64,000 nucleotides of DNA from Stenotrophomonas sp. Iso1 (GCF_027497995.1 NZ_JAODBT010000002.1:248001-312000); one strand, 5' to 3'; shown: positions 17,236-26,454, counted from the stretch's first letter. The notes: generated by a model from the sequence alone, not told the origin. Program-made: numbers and translations.

Positions 17236-17724
17236 TTACCTGAATACCATCGTCGCAAGTCCCGTCAGCCCGAGCAGGCTAAGGGCGCTGACCTTGATCC
17301 AGAGGATTGCCAGCAAAAAGCTGGTGCCAGTGCCGTTTGATTGCCTGCCATGCGCCAGCAGCCGACGTATCAGGATCACGAGATAGGCGACCAGCGTGAC
17401 CAGTACCGCCGTGTAGGCAGTCGCAGAGCCGACCGTTGCAGTGAGGATCTTCTGCAACGCCATGGCGAGGACAAACCAACCAAAGCTGCCCAACGCGCCA
17501 TACATCATGAAGGTTTCCATGATCGAGAGCGGTTGCGGAAGCGGCGAGGCCTCCCTCAGCTTGCTGGCCTGTTGGAGTGAAGCCTCATCGGTACCGCGCG
17601 TTTGGAGCTCTTCGCGCAGCACCGCTTCGGCCCACGGTTCGAGCGCCTGTTCACTCCACATCTGCATCAGATGGGAGGTGTCCATCGCGCCGAAGCGCGA
17701 GCGCAACGCTGCCTGCTGTTCCAT
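17236..17724 (-). CDS. Hypothetical membrane protein
   Basis: A 162-residue protein. The N-terminal ~70 residues are soluble and helical (MEQQAALRSRFGAMDTSHLM, then EQALEPWAEAVLREELQTRG). About three transmembrane segments follow (around residues 75-97, 105-125 and 138-160). The N-terminal pattern resembles the short repeat found in small proteins that pair 'MWSEQALEPWAEAVLREEL' with a membrane anchor. Function unknown. The start at 17724 was chosen because residues encoded further upstream lie antisense to the next gene. Confidence 0.65.
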   Translation of the reverse strand: MEQQAALRSRFGAMDTSHLMQMWSEQALEPWAEAVLREELQTRGTDEASLQQASKLREASPLPQPLSIMETFMMYGALGSFGWFVLAMALQKILTATVGSATAYTAVLVTLVAYLVILIRRLLAHGRQSNGTGTSFLLAILWIKVSALSLLGLTGLATMVFR

Positions 17725-17764
17725 TGTTCCTTCCCTGGTGGGGCGAATTGCTTTGCTTGATGGT

Positions 17765-18202
17765 CTACTGCCGCGTCTTTTCGTAAACCGCTGCGACCTG
17801 AGCGAGGCTTGGGTTGGACATTCCCATGCCGTTGATGAACACCGCCGGCGCACCTTGTTTGAATACCTCGACGGTGCGATCCACCGCAGCCCGCTGCTCG
17901 GCACTGGGGTTGGCTATGTTGAAGTCAATGGAGTTGCCGCGTGCCACCCGGATGCCTTGGTCCTGCAATGCCTGGATAAGGGCTTCCGCCCGTTGCGCCT
18001 GCTCGGAAGGGCAGTTGGCCGGCGCCAGGACAAGTACGGTGTTGGGCGGCGTGTTGCCCGGCATTTCCACCGAGATAAAACCATCGCTGCTGACCACGCT
18101 GCCTGCAGTAACTGCTGCGTGGTCGGACGGCACACGCTTGCTCCACCAGTTGACGCCGCCTGCCAGGCCCAGAGCCAGCAGAAGAATCATCCACAAACGC
18201 AT
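17765..18202 (-). CDS. Hypothetical exported protein
   Basis: A 145-residue protein with an uncleaved or cleavable N-terminal hydrophobic segment (WMILLLALGLAGGVNWW), then a compact alpha/beta domain containing LVLAPANCPSEQAQRAEAL and ending QVAAVYEKTR. The pattern of a single Cys after a strand, followed by a helix and a late 'GAPAVFINGMG' strand, recalls thioredoxin-fold proteins, but a CxxC pair is missing. AGGAG is six bases before the ATG at 18202, so that start is chosen over the in-frame ATG two codons upstream. Confidence 0.6.
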   Translation of the reverse strand: MRLWMILLLALGLAGGVNWWSKRVPSDHAAVTAGSVVSSDGFISVEMPGNTPPNTVLVLAPANCPSEQAQRAEALIQALQDQGIRVARGNSIDFNIANPSAEQRAAVDRTVEVFKQGAPAVFINGMGMSNPSLAQVAAVYEKTRQ

Positions 18203-18510
18203 CTTCATCTCCTTGTGTGCGGTAGTTCGAATCAGTTTGAAGCGCGGCTTCTCAATACTTCATCCGGGCATCGGTTTGCTTGACCGCGCTTCGGCTGCGC
18301 TGCCACTCGCAAGTGCCGATAGCGTCGTGACCGACCTGTCACGCTGCAGACGTTGGCATGACTATCCCCCCGCATGGCAACCCAGCTTGTCCCCGCCGCG
18401 CGGCGCCCAGCGTACAAGAACACGATGAGCGGTGGGAGGGGGTTGGGGGTGAACCGCGTTGCCCGCAATCGCGGCCGGGACCGGGGCGTCAAACGAAGCC
18501 GCTGGATAAC
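18203..18510. other. Intergenic region without an identifiable gene
   Basis: About 300 bases between the exported protein and the terminator of the DUF885 gene. No frame on either strand reads as credible protein except as antisense extensions. No tRNA or recognised element was seen. Confidence 0.5.
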
Positions 18511-18536
18511 AAAAGCCCGGGAAATCCCGGGCTTTT
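18511..18536 (-). terminator. Rho-independent terminator of the DUF885 gene
   Basis: Twelve-base arms (aaaagcccggga / tcccgggctttt) around a tiny loop, giving a strong GC stem followed by T on the minus strand. It lies 30 bases after the DUF885 stop codon. Confidence 0.8.
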
Positions 18537-18565
18537 GCATCAATCCGATTTCAACAACCAGCCCA

Positions 18566-20368
18566 TCACTCGATCGGCTGGTCCAGCATCAGCTGGCGTG
18601 CGAAACGCACTGGCGGTGCGCCGTACGACAGGATTTGGTCGTGGTACGCCTTCAGGTTGAAGTTGGCGCCCTGCTTTTCTTCCACGGCCTTGCGCGTATC
18701 GAAGTGTTCCTGAGCGCCAACGAAGTACGTCGGCAGCTGGGCCGAGGTGAGCTGGGCGCGGATCCACTTGCCCGAAGCTTCGCTTTCCTGCTGGAAGGCG
18801 TCGTGGGTCATCAGGTGCATGGCCTGATCGCGGCTCCAGTTGTCCACGTGCACGCCTTGGTCGAGGATCGCGTTGGCGATGGTGCGCAGGTAGAACTTCA
18901 GCTGCACCAGGTGGAACAGCGGGTCGTTATCCAGATAACCCTGTTCCTGCATCATGCGCTCGGTGTACACCGCCCAGCCTTCGGCAAACAGGCCCGAACG
19001 CAGCACGGCGCGCAGCGTCGATGGGAACTTGCCCGAATGCCAGCCTTCCAGGTAATGGCCCGGCGTGCCCTCGTGGATGGAGAGCAGGTGGATCATGCGG
19101 CTGTTGTATTCGCGCAGGAACGAATCCACCTGCTTGTCGTTCCAGTCGTCCGGAATCGGCGAGACGGCGTAGAAGGTCTTCAGGTTCTTGTCGAGCGGGC
19201 CGGGCGAATCGCAATACGCCACGGCCACGCCACGCTGGAATTCCGGCATCAGGATGATGTCCACCGGCGCATCGGGCAGGGTCATCAGGTCATGCTTGCG
19301 CACGAATTCGGTGGATTGCGCCAACGACGCCTTGGCATCGTCTACGACCTTGTCGCGTGCGGGCTTTTCGGCATAGGCCAGTTCCAGCGCCGCCTCGATG
19401 GCCGTCTGCTGTTGGTCATCCGTCGGGTTGGCCGGCATTTCCGGTGCGCCCGGCTTGTCCTTCAGTACCACTTGGGCGATGCCGTACATGTCGGTACGTA
19501 CACGTGCCAGCTCGGCACGGGCACGCTCGCCGATCTCGGCGCGCGACAGCGAGGAGTTGAGCGAGAACTTCAGCTTCTGGTCGTACTTTTCCGCACCGAT
19601 GCGGAACTCACCCTTGGCGTTCGGCACCAGGGTCTTGTCCAGCCACGTCTGCTGCTCTTCGACGGCGGTGGTGAGGTTGGCGATGGCGGTCTTCAGGCGC
19701 TCCTGGTCGGCGGCTTCGAGCTGGCCGATGTTGGGCACGATGAAGGTTTCCACCAGGCTGAGGATGCCGCGGTTCTGCTTGGACACGGTTTCAGCATGGA
19801 TCTTCGGCACGCGGGCCGGATCAAGGTTGGTACGGGCGGCGGCGAAGATCTGCGGAATCTTCTCGATGCGTGCGGTGGCCGACTTCAGGCGCTCGGGCAG
19901 CGGCGCGAACTCGCGGGCCATCAAGCCGTAAATGGCGCTGCCGGCCAGGCCGTTGTAGGTCTGCGGGTCCCACTTCCACGACTGCAGGGTTTCGTTGTTC
20001 CAGATGTCCGACTGCAGCTGGTTGCGCAGGATCGCGGCATCCACCTGGTTTTCGCGGCCGAGCTTGCTGACGTCGATCTTTTCCAGATCGGCGAGCAGGG
20101 CCTTGCTGGCCTCCAGGCTCTTCTGCTGGCCGGCGGCGCTCAGGTCGTCGAGCTCGCTGTCGTAACGGTGGTCACCGATCTGGGTGGCGCCGACCGGGGA
20201 CAACTGCATCCACGTATCCAGTGCCTTCTTCGACAGTTCGGCGAACTGTGCATCGGCCTGGCTTTGGCCGGCTTGTTCGGCAGCGGCGGTGGGAGCGTTG
20301 GGGGCTTCGCCACTCTGGCAGCCGGCCAGAGCGGCAAGCAGGGCGGCGGCGAGCAGGTGCTTGCGCAT
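18566..20368 (-). CDS. DUF885 lipoprotein, putative zinc peptidase
   Basis: A 600-residue lipoprotein precursor with signal MRKHLLAAALLAALAGC (lipobox LAGC, Cys 17). The DUF885 fold is evident from HEGTPGHYLEGW and, about 25 residues later, FAEGWAVYTE. Together these form a gluzincin-like HExxH-derived zinc site. Relatives behave as peptidases or are uncharacterised. It is anchored in the periplasm or outer membrane. TATGCT and AGGAT upstream of the ATG look like a -10 and a ribosome site. It is monocistronic with its own terminator. Confidence 0.85.
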   Translation of the reverse strand: MRKHLLAAALLAALAGCQSGEAPNAPTAAAEQAGQSQADAQFAELSKKALDTWMQLSPVGATQIGDHRYDSELDDLSAAGQQKSLEASKALLADLEKIDVSKLGRENQVDAAILRNQLQSDIWNNETLQSWKWDPQTYNGLAGSAIYGLMAREFAPLPERLKSATARIEKIPQIFAAARTNLDPARVPKIHAETVSKQNRGILSLVETFIVPNIGQLEAADQERLKTAIANLTTAVEEQQTWLDKTLVPNAKGEFRIGAEKYDQKLKFSLNSSLSRAEIGERARAELARVRTDMYGIAQVVLKDKPGAPEMPANPTDDQQQTAIEAALELAYAEKPARDKVVDDAKASLAQSTEFVRKHDLMTLPDAPVDIILMPEFQRGVAVAYCDSPGPLDKNLKTFYAVSPIPDDWNDKQVDSFLREYNSRMIHLLSIHEGTPGHYLEGWHSGKFPSTLRAVLRSGLFAEGWAVYTERMMQEQGYLDNDPLFHLVQLKFYLRTIANAILDQGVHVDNWSRDQAMHLMTHDAFQQESEASGKWIRAQLTSAQLPTYFVGAQEHFDTRKAVEEKQGANFNLKAYHDQILSYGAPPVRFARQLMLDQPIE

Positions 20369-20604
20369 CGGTAATCCTGGAACTTTGGGGAATCCCCGAG
20401 CATAGGCGGACTGGGCCGGTGCCGCACATGCCTTTGGTTGGGCGGACCTTGCCGAAGCGGGCGGTTTGCGTCCCTGTCCTTGGCGACGGTTGAGTGCCCG
20501 GCGATGACGGCATCCACACTTTCTTAGCGTTCGTATTCAGGCTTGCCGCTATGCTTCCCGCGCTGCCGGGTGGCCGGCACCAACTTTTCAGGGAACACGG
20601 AAGC

Positions 20605-21417
20605 ATGAAGCGTTTGCAGGGAAATGGCTGGGTATTGAGTGCGGGACTGGGCGTGCTAATGGCGTTGGCCGGTTGCGCCCAACATGACATGGCAGCCGAA
20701 GCGAGCGCGGCGCCGGCCGAAGCGCTGCAGTCACCCGATGGTGCGTTCTTGGCCTACGAGCACACCGTGCAGTTGCGGCTGCCGGGCAAGGACATCGCGC
20801 CCCGGGTGAAGGCTGTGACCGAAGCCTGCCAAAGCGCGAAGTTCGGCGATTGCGCGGTGCTCAATGTGTCGCAGCAGGCCGGCGACGCGCCCAGTGGCTC
20901 GGTGCAGGTGCGCATCGCGCCCAAGGGTGTGGAGCCACTGATCGCGCTGGCCAGCGACAAGGGCGAGCTGACCACGCGCAACACGCAGGCGGAAGATCTT
21001 GCGCAACAGGTTGCCGAAACCCAACTGACCCAGGCGCGCTTGAAGAACGAACACGAGCGCTTGGTCGAGTATCAGCAGCGGCGTGATCTGGTCGTTGCGG
21101 ATCTGCTCACCATCTCGCAGCGCCTGTCGGAAATTGAAGCAGGATTGGAACAGGCCAATCGTGCGTCGGCGCAACAGCACCGCCGCATAGACACGCAGTT
21201 GGTCACGATCAGCCTGGAATCGACCAGCAGCCAGCGCAACCGCAGCGAGATTGGCCGCGCATTGGGTGACTTCGGCGAGATCTTCAGCACCAGCCTGGCC
21301 TATGTCATCCGCGTCGTTGCCGGCTTGCTGCCGGTGGCGATCATCGGCGGCTTCGTGTTGTGGCTGGCACGTGCGTGGTGGCGTCGCCGCCGCACCAAGC
21401 GCGCGGCCAAGCCGTAA
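20605..21417 (+). CDS. DUF4349 lipoprotein with C-terminal membrane anchor
   Basis: A 270-residue protein with a lipoprotein signal (VLMALAGC). A periplasmic domain carries a long coiled coil (about residues 125-200, LAQQVAETQLTQARLKNEHE onward). One transmembrane helix (VVAGLLPVAIIGGFVLWLA) precedes a very basic cytoplasmic tail (WWRRRRTKRAAKP). This is the DUF4349 architecture; function unknown. The start at 20605 gives the lipobox directly. The frame is open 37 codons further upstream, but without coding character. Confidence 0.8.
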   Translation: MKRLQGNGWVLSAGLGVLMALAGCAQHDMAAEASAAPAEALQSPDGAFLAYEHTVQLRLPGKDIAPRVKAVTEACQSAKFGDCAVLNVSQQAGDAPSGSVQVRIAPKGVEPLIALASDKGELTTRNTQAEDLAQQVAETQLTQARLKNEHERLVEYQQRRDLVVADLLTISQRLSEIEAGLEQANRASAQQHRRIDTQLVTISLESTSSQRNRSEIGRALGDFGEIFSTSLAYVIRVVAGLLPVAIIGGFVLWLARAWWRRRRTKRAAKP

Positions 21418-21421
21418 GGCA

Positions 21422-21453
21422 AACAATGACGGCGCCGAAAGGCGCCGTTGTTC
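21422..21453. terminator. Bidirectional intrinsic terminator with GAAA loop
   Basis: Stem acggcgcc / ggcgccgt (21429-21436, 21441-21448) closed by a GAAA tetraloop and flanked by AACAA and TGTT. It separates the DUF4349 gene (plus) from the small minus-strand gene ending at 21478. Confidence 0.65.
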
Positions 21454-21477
21454 TTCATGCACTGCAGGAACAGCCGG

Positions 21478-21726
21478 TTACGAATGCAGACGCAGCTCGG
21501 GAATGTTCTTCTCGTGCAGCGCGAATAGCTCCTGAAATTCTTCTTCGGTCAACTCGTCGGGCAGATACACCGCCACCTTGCCGGCAACACCGTTCTGGTC
21601 CACGCGTTCGCGTGGGCCGGCACGTAGGGACACCTCGCGGTCCTTCCAGGTGATGACCATGGGCGCTTCTTCCCACTGCGTCACTTCGACGTTCTTGCTG
21701 TCCCAGATGATGACGATCGTATACAT
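21478..21726 (-). CDS. Small hypothetical protein downstream of osmC-like gene
   Basis: An 82-residue soluble protein (MYTIVIIWDSKNVEVTQWEE start; TEEEFQELFALHEKNIPEL near the end). No family recognised. It begins four bases after the OsmC-like stop codon, so the two are almost certainly co-transcribed and possibly coupled. It is rich in charged residues, with no Cys and no membrane segment. Confidence 0.65.
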   Translation of the reverse strand: MYTIVIIWDSKNVEVTQWEEAPMVITWKDREVSLRAGPRERVDQNGVAGKVAVYLPDELTEEEFQELFALHEKNIPELRLHS

Positions 21727-21730
21727 GCGG

Positions 21731-22132
21731 TTACCTGCCTTCAGTTGCGCGTTCGCTGGTGATGGTGGCGCCTTCGCGCATCACCAGGGTGACGGGTGTG
21801 CGCGACACCACGTCGAGCAGACGATCCCATTGTTCTTCGGACAACGGGCCGGTCGCGGCGAGTATGCGGTGCACCTGCAGCTTACCGGCTTCATCACGGC
21901 TGGAACTCAACTGCGCACTGAACTCACCCAGGTCCCAGCCTTTTTTCTCTGCATACATACGCAAGGTAATCGCGGTGCATGCGGCCAATGATGCGAGGTA
22001 CAGATCGAACGGCGCCAGCCCCGCATCCTGCCCGCCAAGACTGGCGGGTTCATCGGCCACCAGGCTGTGCTTGCCGTTGCTGATCTGATGGGCGTAGTTG
22101 GTGCCCGACGATTGAATGCTGACGTGAGCCAT
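21731..22132 (-). CDS. OsmC/Ohr-family protein
   Basis: A 133-residue OsmC-family protein. The characteristic motif APFDLYLASLAACTAITLRM contains one reactive Cys. The second family Cys is not present at the usual C-terminal helix position, so classic Ohr/OsmC peroxidase chemistry is uncertain and a YhfA-like role is possible. The start MAHVSIQSSG is typical. It is followed immediately by a small gene of unknown function. Confidence 0.8.
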   Translation of the reverse strand: MAHVSIQSSGTNYAHQISNGKHSLVADEPASLGGQDAGLAPFDLYLASLAACTAITLRMYAEKKGWDLGEFSAQLSSSRDEAGKLQVHRILAATGPLSEEQWDRLLDVVSRTPVTLVMREGATITSERATEGR

Positions 22133-22254
22133 GTGGCGTCTCCGGTTGTGCAGGTGCAGTCACGTTAGTGCTTGCCTGTGACCGCCGGTAGTCTGCATTC
22201 GGTGGTCGCACCGTTCTGTGAAGTGAACGATGCGGCCAGAGTGCCGTGATTCGG

Positions 22255-22352
22255 GTAGCCCGTGTGAGCGCAGCGCACCCGGTGAATGGTTTGCTGGAAT
22301 TCTGTGGATGCTCGCGGAGAGCCCCGGGTGCGGTTGTGCTTACCCGGGCTAC
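22255..22352. repeat. Palindromic repeat with GTAGCCCG...CGGGCTAC arms
   Basis: About 28-base imperfect inverted arms: the left starts GTAGCCCGTGTGAGCGCAGC (22255-22282) and the right ends GCTTACCCGGGCTAC (22324-22352). They are separated by about 40 bases. This matches the GTAGCCCGGGTAAGC-type palindromic elements scattered in Xanthomonadaceae and some other gammaproteobacteria. It lies in the gap between the OsmC-like gene and the cyclophilin stop. A half copy occurs at 7931. Confidence 0.65.
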
Positions 22353-22377
22353 GGGGCAGCGCATATGGCTTGCGGGC

Positions 22378-23283
22378 TTACTTGCCGATACGTACCGGCA
22401 GCGGAATGTTGCACAGGTCGATATGCCCGGCGGCGCGCTTGTAGAAGCCATCCACGCGGTTGCGACGGGCTTCCACTGCGTCAGCGAAGGTCTTGGAATC
22501 CGTGCGCAGTACCTGCAGCGGCACGCGTTGGTCGGCCGGCAGTTCACTGGCCAATTGGACGGAGACGATCGGTGTGCGTTCGGCCGCGTTTTCGTAGAAG
22601 CCCATCGGGTCGGGGCCGCGCTTGATCGTGCTGAGCAGTTCCATGCCCTTGAGCACGCGGCCGACCAAGGTGATGTTGCGGTCGAGCTGGCGTGGCGACT
22701 GACCGGTGACGACATACAACTCGGCGCCCACGCTGCTGTCTTCGTCGTTGTTGCGGCCTGCACCCAGCGCGCCGTAACAGTGCGCCAGCCACGTTTGTTC
22801 GCCATCACTGCCCACCGCGAAGTCACCCACAAAACCGGTCTTGCTGGCCCAGCCATCGCGGTCGGGCAGGGCGGTAAACGCCAGGCCCTTGGCCGGGCGC
22901 TGGAACTCGGCCGGCAGATGCTTCTTGGCGCTGCCCATCGACTTGGCCTTGGCGCTGTCGTCGGCATCCACGTCGCCGAACTGCACGACGAAGTTGTCCT
23001 GTGAGCGATAGATGCTTAGCCCATCCCAGAAGTGCTCGCGCGCCATCGTGCGGATGTTGCCTGCATGTTCGGGGGCGAATTCCGGCGCCAGCTCGATGAT
23101 GACGCGGCCGCCTTCCAGATTCATGTACAGCGTGTTCTCCGGCGCCGGGGTGTGCCAGTCGCTGGCCGGCGAGGCCTCGATGATTTCCTGCGCGCTGCGG
23201 TACTTGGCGGGTGCATCGGCGGCCAGCAACGGCAGCGGGGAGAGCATCAGGGCCAGGGCCAACAGCGAAGGGCGAAGCGTCAT
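22378..23283 (-). CDS. Periplasmic cyclophilin-type peptidyl-prolyl isomerase
   Basis: A 301-residue precursor with a signal peptide ([18 protein letters not shown]), then a cyclophilin domain. Cues are [20 protein letters not shown] at the N-terminal strand-helix, [20 protein letters not shown] corresponding to the active-site FHRVI.GFMIQGGD region, and [15 protein letters not shown] near the end. The canonical Arg of the FHR motif survives as YRS. It has a C-terminal extension of about 60 residues ending in the [12 protein letters not shown] tail. It probably assists folding in the periplasm. Confidence 0.85.
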   Translation of the reverse strand: MTLRPSLLALALMLSPLPLLAADAPAKYRSAQEIIEASPASDWHTPAPENTLYMNLEGGRVIIELAPEFAPEHAGNIRTMAREHFWDGLSIYRSQDNFVVQFGDVDADDSAKAKSMGSAKKHLPAEFQRPAKGLAFTALPDRDGWASKTGFVGDFAVGSDGEQTWLAHCYGALGAGRNNDEDSSVGAELYVVTGQSPRQLDRNITLVGRVLKGMELLSTIKRGPDPMGFYENAAERTPIVSVQLASELPADQRVPLQVLRTDSKTFADAVEARRNRVDGFYKRAAGHIDLCNIPLPVRIGK

Positions 23284-23402
23284 CGGGAAGATTCCGTTAG
23301 TTGGATATGGAGATTCTGAGGGGCTCGGAACAGCGTTGCCAGTGCACTGGCGGGGGTATCTGGTATACGCGAGGATAGACGGCTTTTGGTCAAGGAGTGT
23401 CC

Positions 23403-25010
23403 ATGTTCTCTCGTATCTTCCGCCGACTTTTCAATGTATCCAGTTCCGCCGGTACATCGGCCACGGGGGCGTCTGAGGGGGCATCGCCTCACGCTCGGGG
23501 TCTTGAGGCTACGGCTTCACACGGTTCGGCAGAGACCGTTGCAAAGGATTTGTTGGGCGCCGCGTTGCTCCATATCAGGGGCCCGGAAATCGCGGCTTCG
23601 CGGTGGATTTCAGACCAGCCCGCAGCACGGCTCCCCGATCTGGATATGCGCTTGCGCAGCTGGTCGATAGGGGCATTTGCACAATGGCCGAAGCAAGCGA
23701 ATGGCTTGCCTTCGTTGGAGGAGTTGGACGATGCCACGCGTCAGGCTCTGCTGTTTGTCGGGGGCTGCCACTCAGATGGGCGTTTTCGACAGGCAATTTT
23801 GACGGAAGGGGAGTTGTGGCCGGGACGGCTGATGCTTTCACTGGCGTTGATTCGAGCCAATGATTGGGCAGCACCCGTAAGGCTGGCGGCACAGGACGTG
23901 GTTATGCATCTGCTTGAGCATTGTGACGAGCAGGCGGTGTTGGACGCGTGGCCTCTTGTATTGCGTTTAGTGGATGGCGAGCGGGTGGATGCGCAGTGGA
24001 TCCAGCAAGGGCCGCTGGAGTGGCTGCTGCAACCCGGTCGACGGAATCTTCTGGAGGCGTTGCTTCGTAGCAACTGTCCGCGCACGCGTGTTTGGGCGCA
24101 TGCAATCGCATTTGCGTTGGATGAGTCCTGGAGCCGGGAGCTTCGTTGGAACGCTGTCCTGGATGCCCATCCAACGATTGCGTTGCATGCTTTTCAGTGC
24201 GGGCTGCAGGATGCTACTGCGGGGGAGAAGCAGGCACTCGCACGGCATGCACAACGGGCGCATTCCGGACCGGTGCGCTCTTTGGCATTGCGGACTTTGA
24301 GCGAGTTGCAGGTGCCTGATTTGATGCAGTTGCTGCTGTCAGCGGTGTTCGATCGCTCTGCAGGCGTGCGTGGACTCGCTGCCTGGTTGATGCGGCAGAA
24401 CGGCGAACAGCCGGAGCTGTTGTGGCGGAAGGTGATTGACGAAAGATCGCCGAGACACTTGGTCGTTGCCGTTTCCGCACTTGCGGATTGTGCCGAGGCG
24501 ACGGACGCGTTCCGATTTGAACAGGTGCTGGCGGGCTCATCTCCCAAGCTCGCCAGGCAATGTGTGCGCGGATGGATCCGGGCTGAAGGAGGCGCATCCT
24601 GGTCGCTGCTGTTGGCGACGCTGGTGATGGACGACCGCGTGATTGGAAGGCTCTTTGACGGAGCCGGCCAGCAGTGGCAGGCGGATATCACCGCGGCGCA
24701 GCTGGAAGCACTCTGGGTGTCGGGGCCATTGGGCGATATCCCCGCGAATCGCATGCGGCAAGTGCTGGCGACAGTGCCTTTGTGGCGTCGATTGCAGTTG
24801 CTGCTGGACTACCTGCCTCCGGATTCCGCTCAGCAGGATTGGCATGGGCAGCTGATTGAGGATTGGCTGCATGGCAGCGGGGGATTCTCGCCGTTGGATG
24901 CGACTTCAAGGGAGCGGCTGCTGAGACAGCTGGCGGAGCGCCCTCATGTCATGGCCGGCGACCTGGGGGCTCGGGTCGAGCAGGCTGTTCTGGAGGCGTC
25001 CTTTAGGTAG
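23403..25010 (+). CDS. Hypothetical 535-residue alpha-helical protein
   Basis: No family recognised. The start at 23403 has AAGGAG at 23392-23397. After a basic N-terminus (MFSRIFRRLFN) and a Ser/Ala/Gly-rich linker to about residue 45, the protein is a succession of amphipathic helix pairs with Leu/Ala-rich hydrophobic faces, resembling a HEAT/ARM-type solenoid (for example SLALRTLSELQVPDLMQLLL and VRGLAAWLMRQNGEQPELLW). There is no signal peptide, membrane helix or catalytic motif. Codon use looks somewhat less GC-biased than its neighbours. It is a lone plus-strand gene and may be accessory. Confidence 0.7.
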   Translation: MFSRIFRRLFNVSSSAGTSATGASEGASPHARGLEATASHGSAETVAKDLLGAALLHIRGPEIAASRWISDQPAARLPDLDMRLRSWSIGAFAQWPKQANGLPSLEELDDATRQALLFVGGCHSDGRFRQAILTEGELWPGRLMLSLALIRANDWAAPVRLAAQDVVMHLLEHCDEQAVLDAWPLVLRLVDGERVDAQWIQQGPLEWLLQPGRRNLLEALLRSNCPRTRVWAHAIAFALDESWSRELRWNAVLDAHPTIALHAFQCGLQDATAGEKQALARHAQRAHSGPVRSLALRTLSELQVPDLMQLLLSAVFDRSAGVRGLAAWLMRQNGEQPELLWRKVIDERSPRHLVVAVSALADCAEATDAFRFEQVLAGSSPKLARQCVRGWIRAEGGASWSLLLATLVMDDRVIGRLFDGAGQQWQADITAAQLEALWVSGPLGDIPANRMRQVLATVPLWRRLQLLLDYLPPDSAQQDWHGQLIEDWLHGSGGFSPLDATSRERLLRQLAERPHVMAGDLGARVEQAVLEASFR

Positions 25011-25087
25011 GAGTGACTACTGGCACATCCGCTATAGCGAACTGAGTACTAGTGTTTGCTTCAGGCTAGTCCACAGGAGTGAGGGTC

Positions 25088-25450
25088 ATGAGCGACTTGG
25101 AAGCCCATCTACGCAAGTTCCAGAAGGAGCTGAGCACCGGCACGGTGTCGCTGGCATTGCTGGCGGTGCTGGCCAAGGCGCCGGAGCCGCTGTACGGCTA
25201 CCTGATTGCCAAAGAGCTGGAGCGGGTTGGCGATGGCGTACTCAGCGGCAAGCAGAGCGCGTTGTACCCGGTGCTGCGCAACCTGGAAGGGGCGGGTCTG
25301 CTGGAAAGTCACGTTGAACCGTCGGTAGCGGGACCGCCGCGGCGCTACTACCGCATCAATGACGACGGTCGCGCCGCGCTGCGGCAGTGGATCGCCGCCT
25401 GGACAGCCACCCGGAATTCGCTGGAATCCGTACTGGAGGGAATCACCTGA
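25088..25450 (+). CDS. PadR-family transcriptional regulator
   Basis: A 120-residue PadR protein. The winged helix shows PEPLYGYLIAKELERVGDG, then GKQSALYPVLRNLEGAGLLE and PPRRYYRINDDGRAALRQW, all family hallmarks, with a short C-terminal dimerisation helix. AGGAG or GAGGG precedes the ATG at 25088. The stop overlaps the start of the next gene by one base (TGATG). This is typical of a PadR repressor encoded with the membrane protein whose operon it controls. Confidence 0.9.
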   Translation: MSDLEAHLRKFQKELSTGTVSLALLAVLAKAPEPLYGYLIAKELERVGDGVLSGKQSALYPVLRNLEGAGLLESHVEPSVAGPPRRYYRINDDGRAALRQWIAAWTATRNSLESVLEGIT

Positions 25451-26436
25451 TGAACACCGAAAACACCCCAAGAGCGCTGCCGACCACGATTCCCGAGTAT
25501 CTCGAGCAGCTACGTGCCGCGCTGGCCGGTGCCGACCCGGCGATGATCCAGGACGCGCTGTACGACGCCGAGGAATACCTGCGTTCGGAGTTGGCCGAGC
25601 AGGCCGGCAAGAGCGAAGCCGAAGTGATCGCGGGCGTCGCTGGCAGTTATGGCGCGCCGGAAGAAGTAGCCGAGATCTACCGCGAGACCGAAGTCACCGT
25701 GAACCGTGCATTGCGCGCACCCGGGATGCGGATGACGCCGGCAGCGGTGGCCGCCGCTGCTGCGGCAACCTCGGCGGGCACGGCCATTCCGCCACCGCCG
25801 GCATCGCCACAACCGCGTTCGTTGGCGGCGCGTTTCTTCGGCGTGGCATTGGATCCACACACCTACGGCGCGCTGTTCTACATGCTGCTGTCGGTGGCCA
25901 CGGGCACCTTCTTCTTCACCTGGGTGGTGACCGGTTTGTCGTTGTCGGTGTCGTTGCTGATCCTGATCATCGGCATCCCGATCCTGCTGCTGTTCCTGGG
26001 CTCGGTGCGCGTGTTGTCGCTGGTGGAAGGCCGCATCATCGAAACCATGCTCGGCGTGCGTATGCCACGTCGTCCCGCCTACACGGACAAAAGCCAGGGC
26101 TGGCTGGCACGCATCGGTGCCATGTTCTCCGACGGGCGTACCTGGCTGACGATGCTGTATTTCCTGCTGATGCTGCCACTGGGCACCTTGTACTTCACCA
26201 TTGCCACAACGCTGCTGTCGCTGTCGTTGGCCCTGCTGTTCGCGCCGCTGGCACGGTTGTTTCTGGATCAACCGGTGGGCATCTGGATCGACGGTGTGAA
26301 TGTTGCCGCAGGTTTCTGGTTGTGGCCGGTATCGGCGGCGCTGGGTGCGCTGTTGCTGTTCGCCACGTTGCATCTGGCACGCGGTATTGGCCGACTGCAC
26401 GGCGCGATGGCCAAGCAGTTGCTGGTACGTCTGTAA
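25450..26436 (+). CDS. DUF1700/putative-sensor membrane protein
   Basis: A 328-residue protein. The N-terminal ~80 residues resemble DUF1700 (TIPEYLEQLRAALAGADPAM, then a helical AEEYLRSELAEQAGKSEAEV segment). An Ala/Pro-rich linker follows, then a 'sensor' membrane domain with paired helices at about 155-205 and 235-315 (LSVSLLILIIGIPILLLFLG). Such proteins are usually encoded with a PadR regulator and are thought to sense envelope stress or modulate signalling. The regulator overlaps it directly upstream. Confidence 0.85.
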   Translation: MNTENTPRALPTTIPEYLEQLRAALAGADPAMIQDALYDAEEYLRSELAEQAGKSEAEVIAGVAGSYGAPEEVAEIYRETEVTVNRALRAPGMRMTPAAVAAAAAATSAGTAIPPPPASPQPRSLAARFFGVALDPHTYGALFYMLLSVATGTFFFTWVVTGLSLSVSLLILIIGIPILLLFLGSVRVLSLVEGRIIETMLGVRMPRRPAYTDKSQGWLARIGAMFSDGRTWLTMLYFLLMLPLGTLYFTIATTLLSLSLALLFAPLARLFLDQPVGIWIDGVNVAAGFWLWPVSAALGALLLFATLHLARGIGRLHGAMAKQLLVRL

Positions 26437-26454
26437 TCGGTCTGGAATGAACAA

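Noticed and set aside
18374..20374. Very long open frame (666 codons) on the plus strand opposite the DUF885 gene
   Set aside because: It is an antisense shadow in GC-rich DNA: composition is rich in Gly, Arg, His and Gln with no domain, and the minus strand holds a clear lipoprotein with zinc-site motifs.
20494..20604. Upstream extension of the DUF4349 gene
   Set aside because: The extension destroys the lipoprotein signal; the ATG at 20605 places the lipobox correctly.
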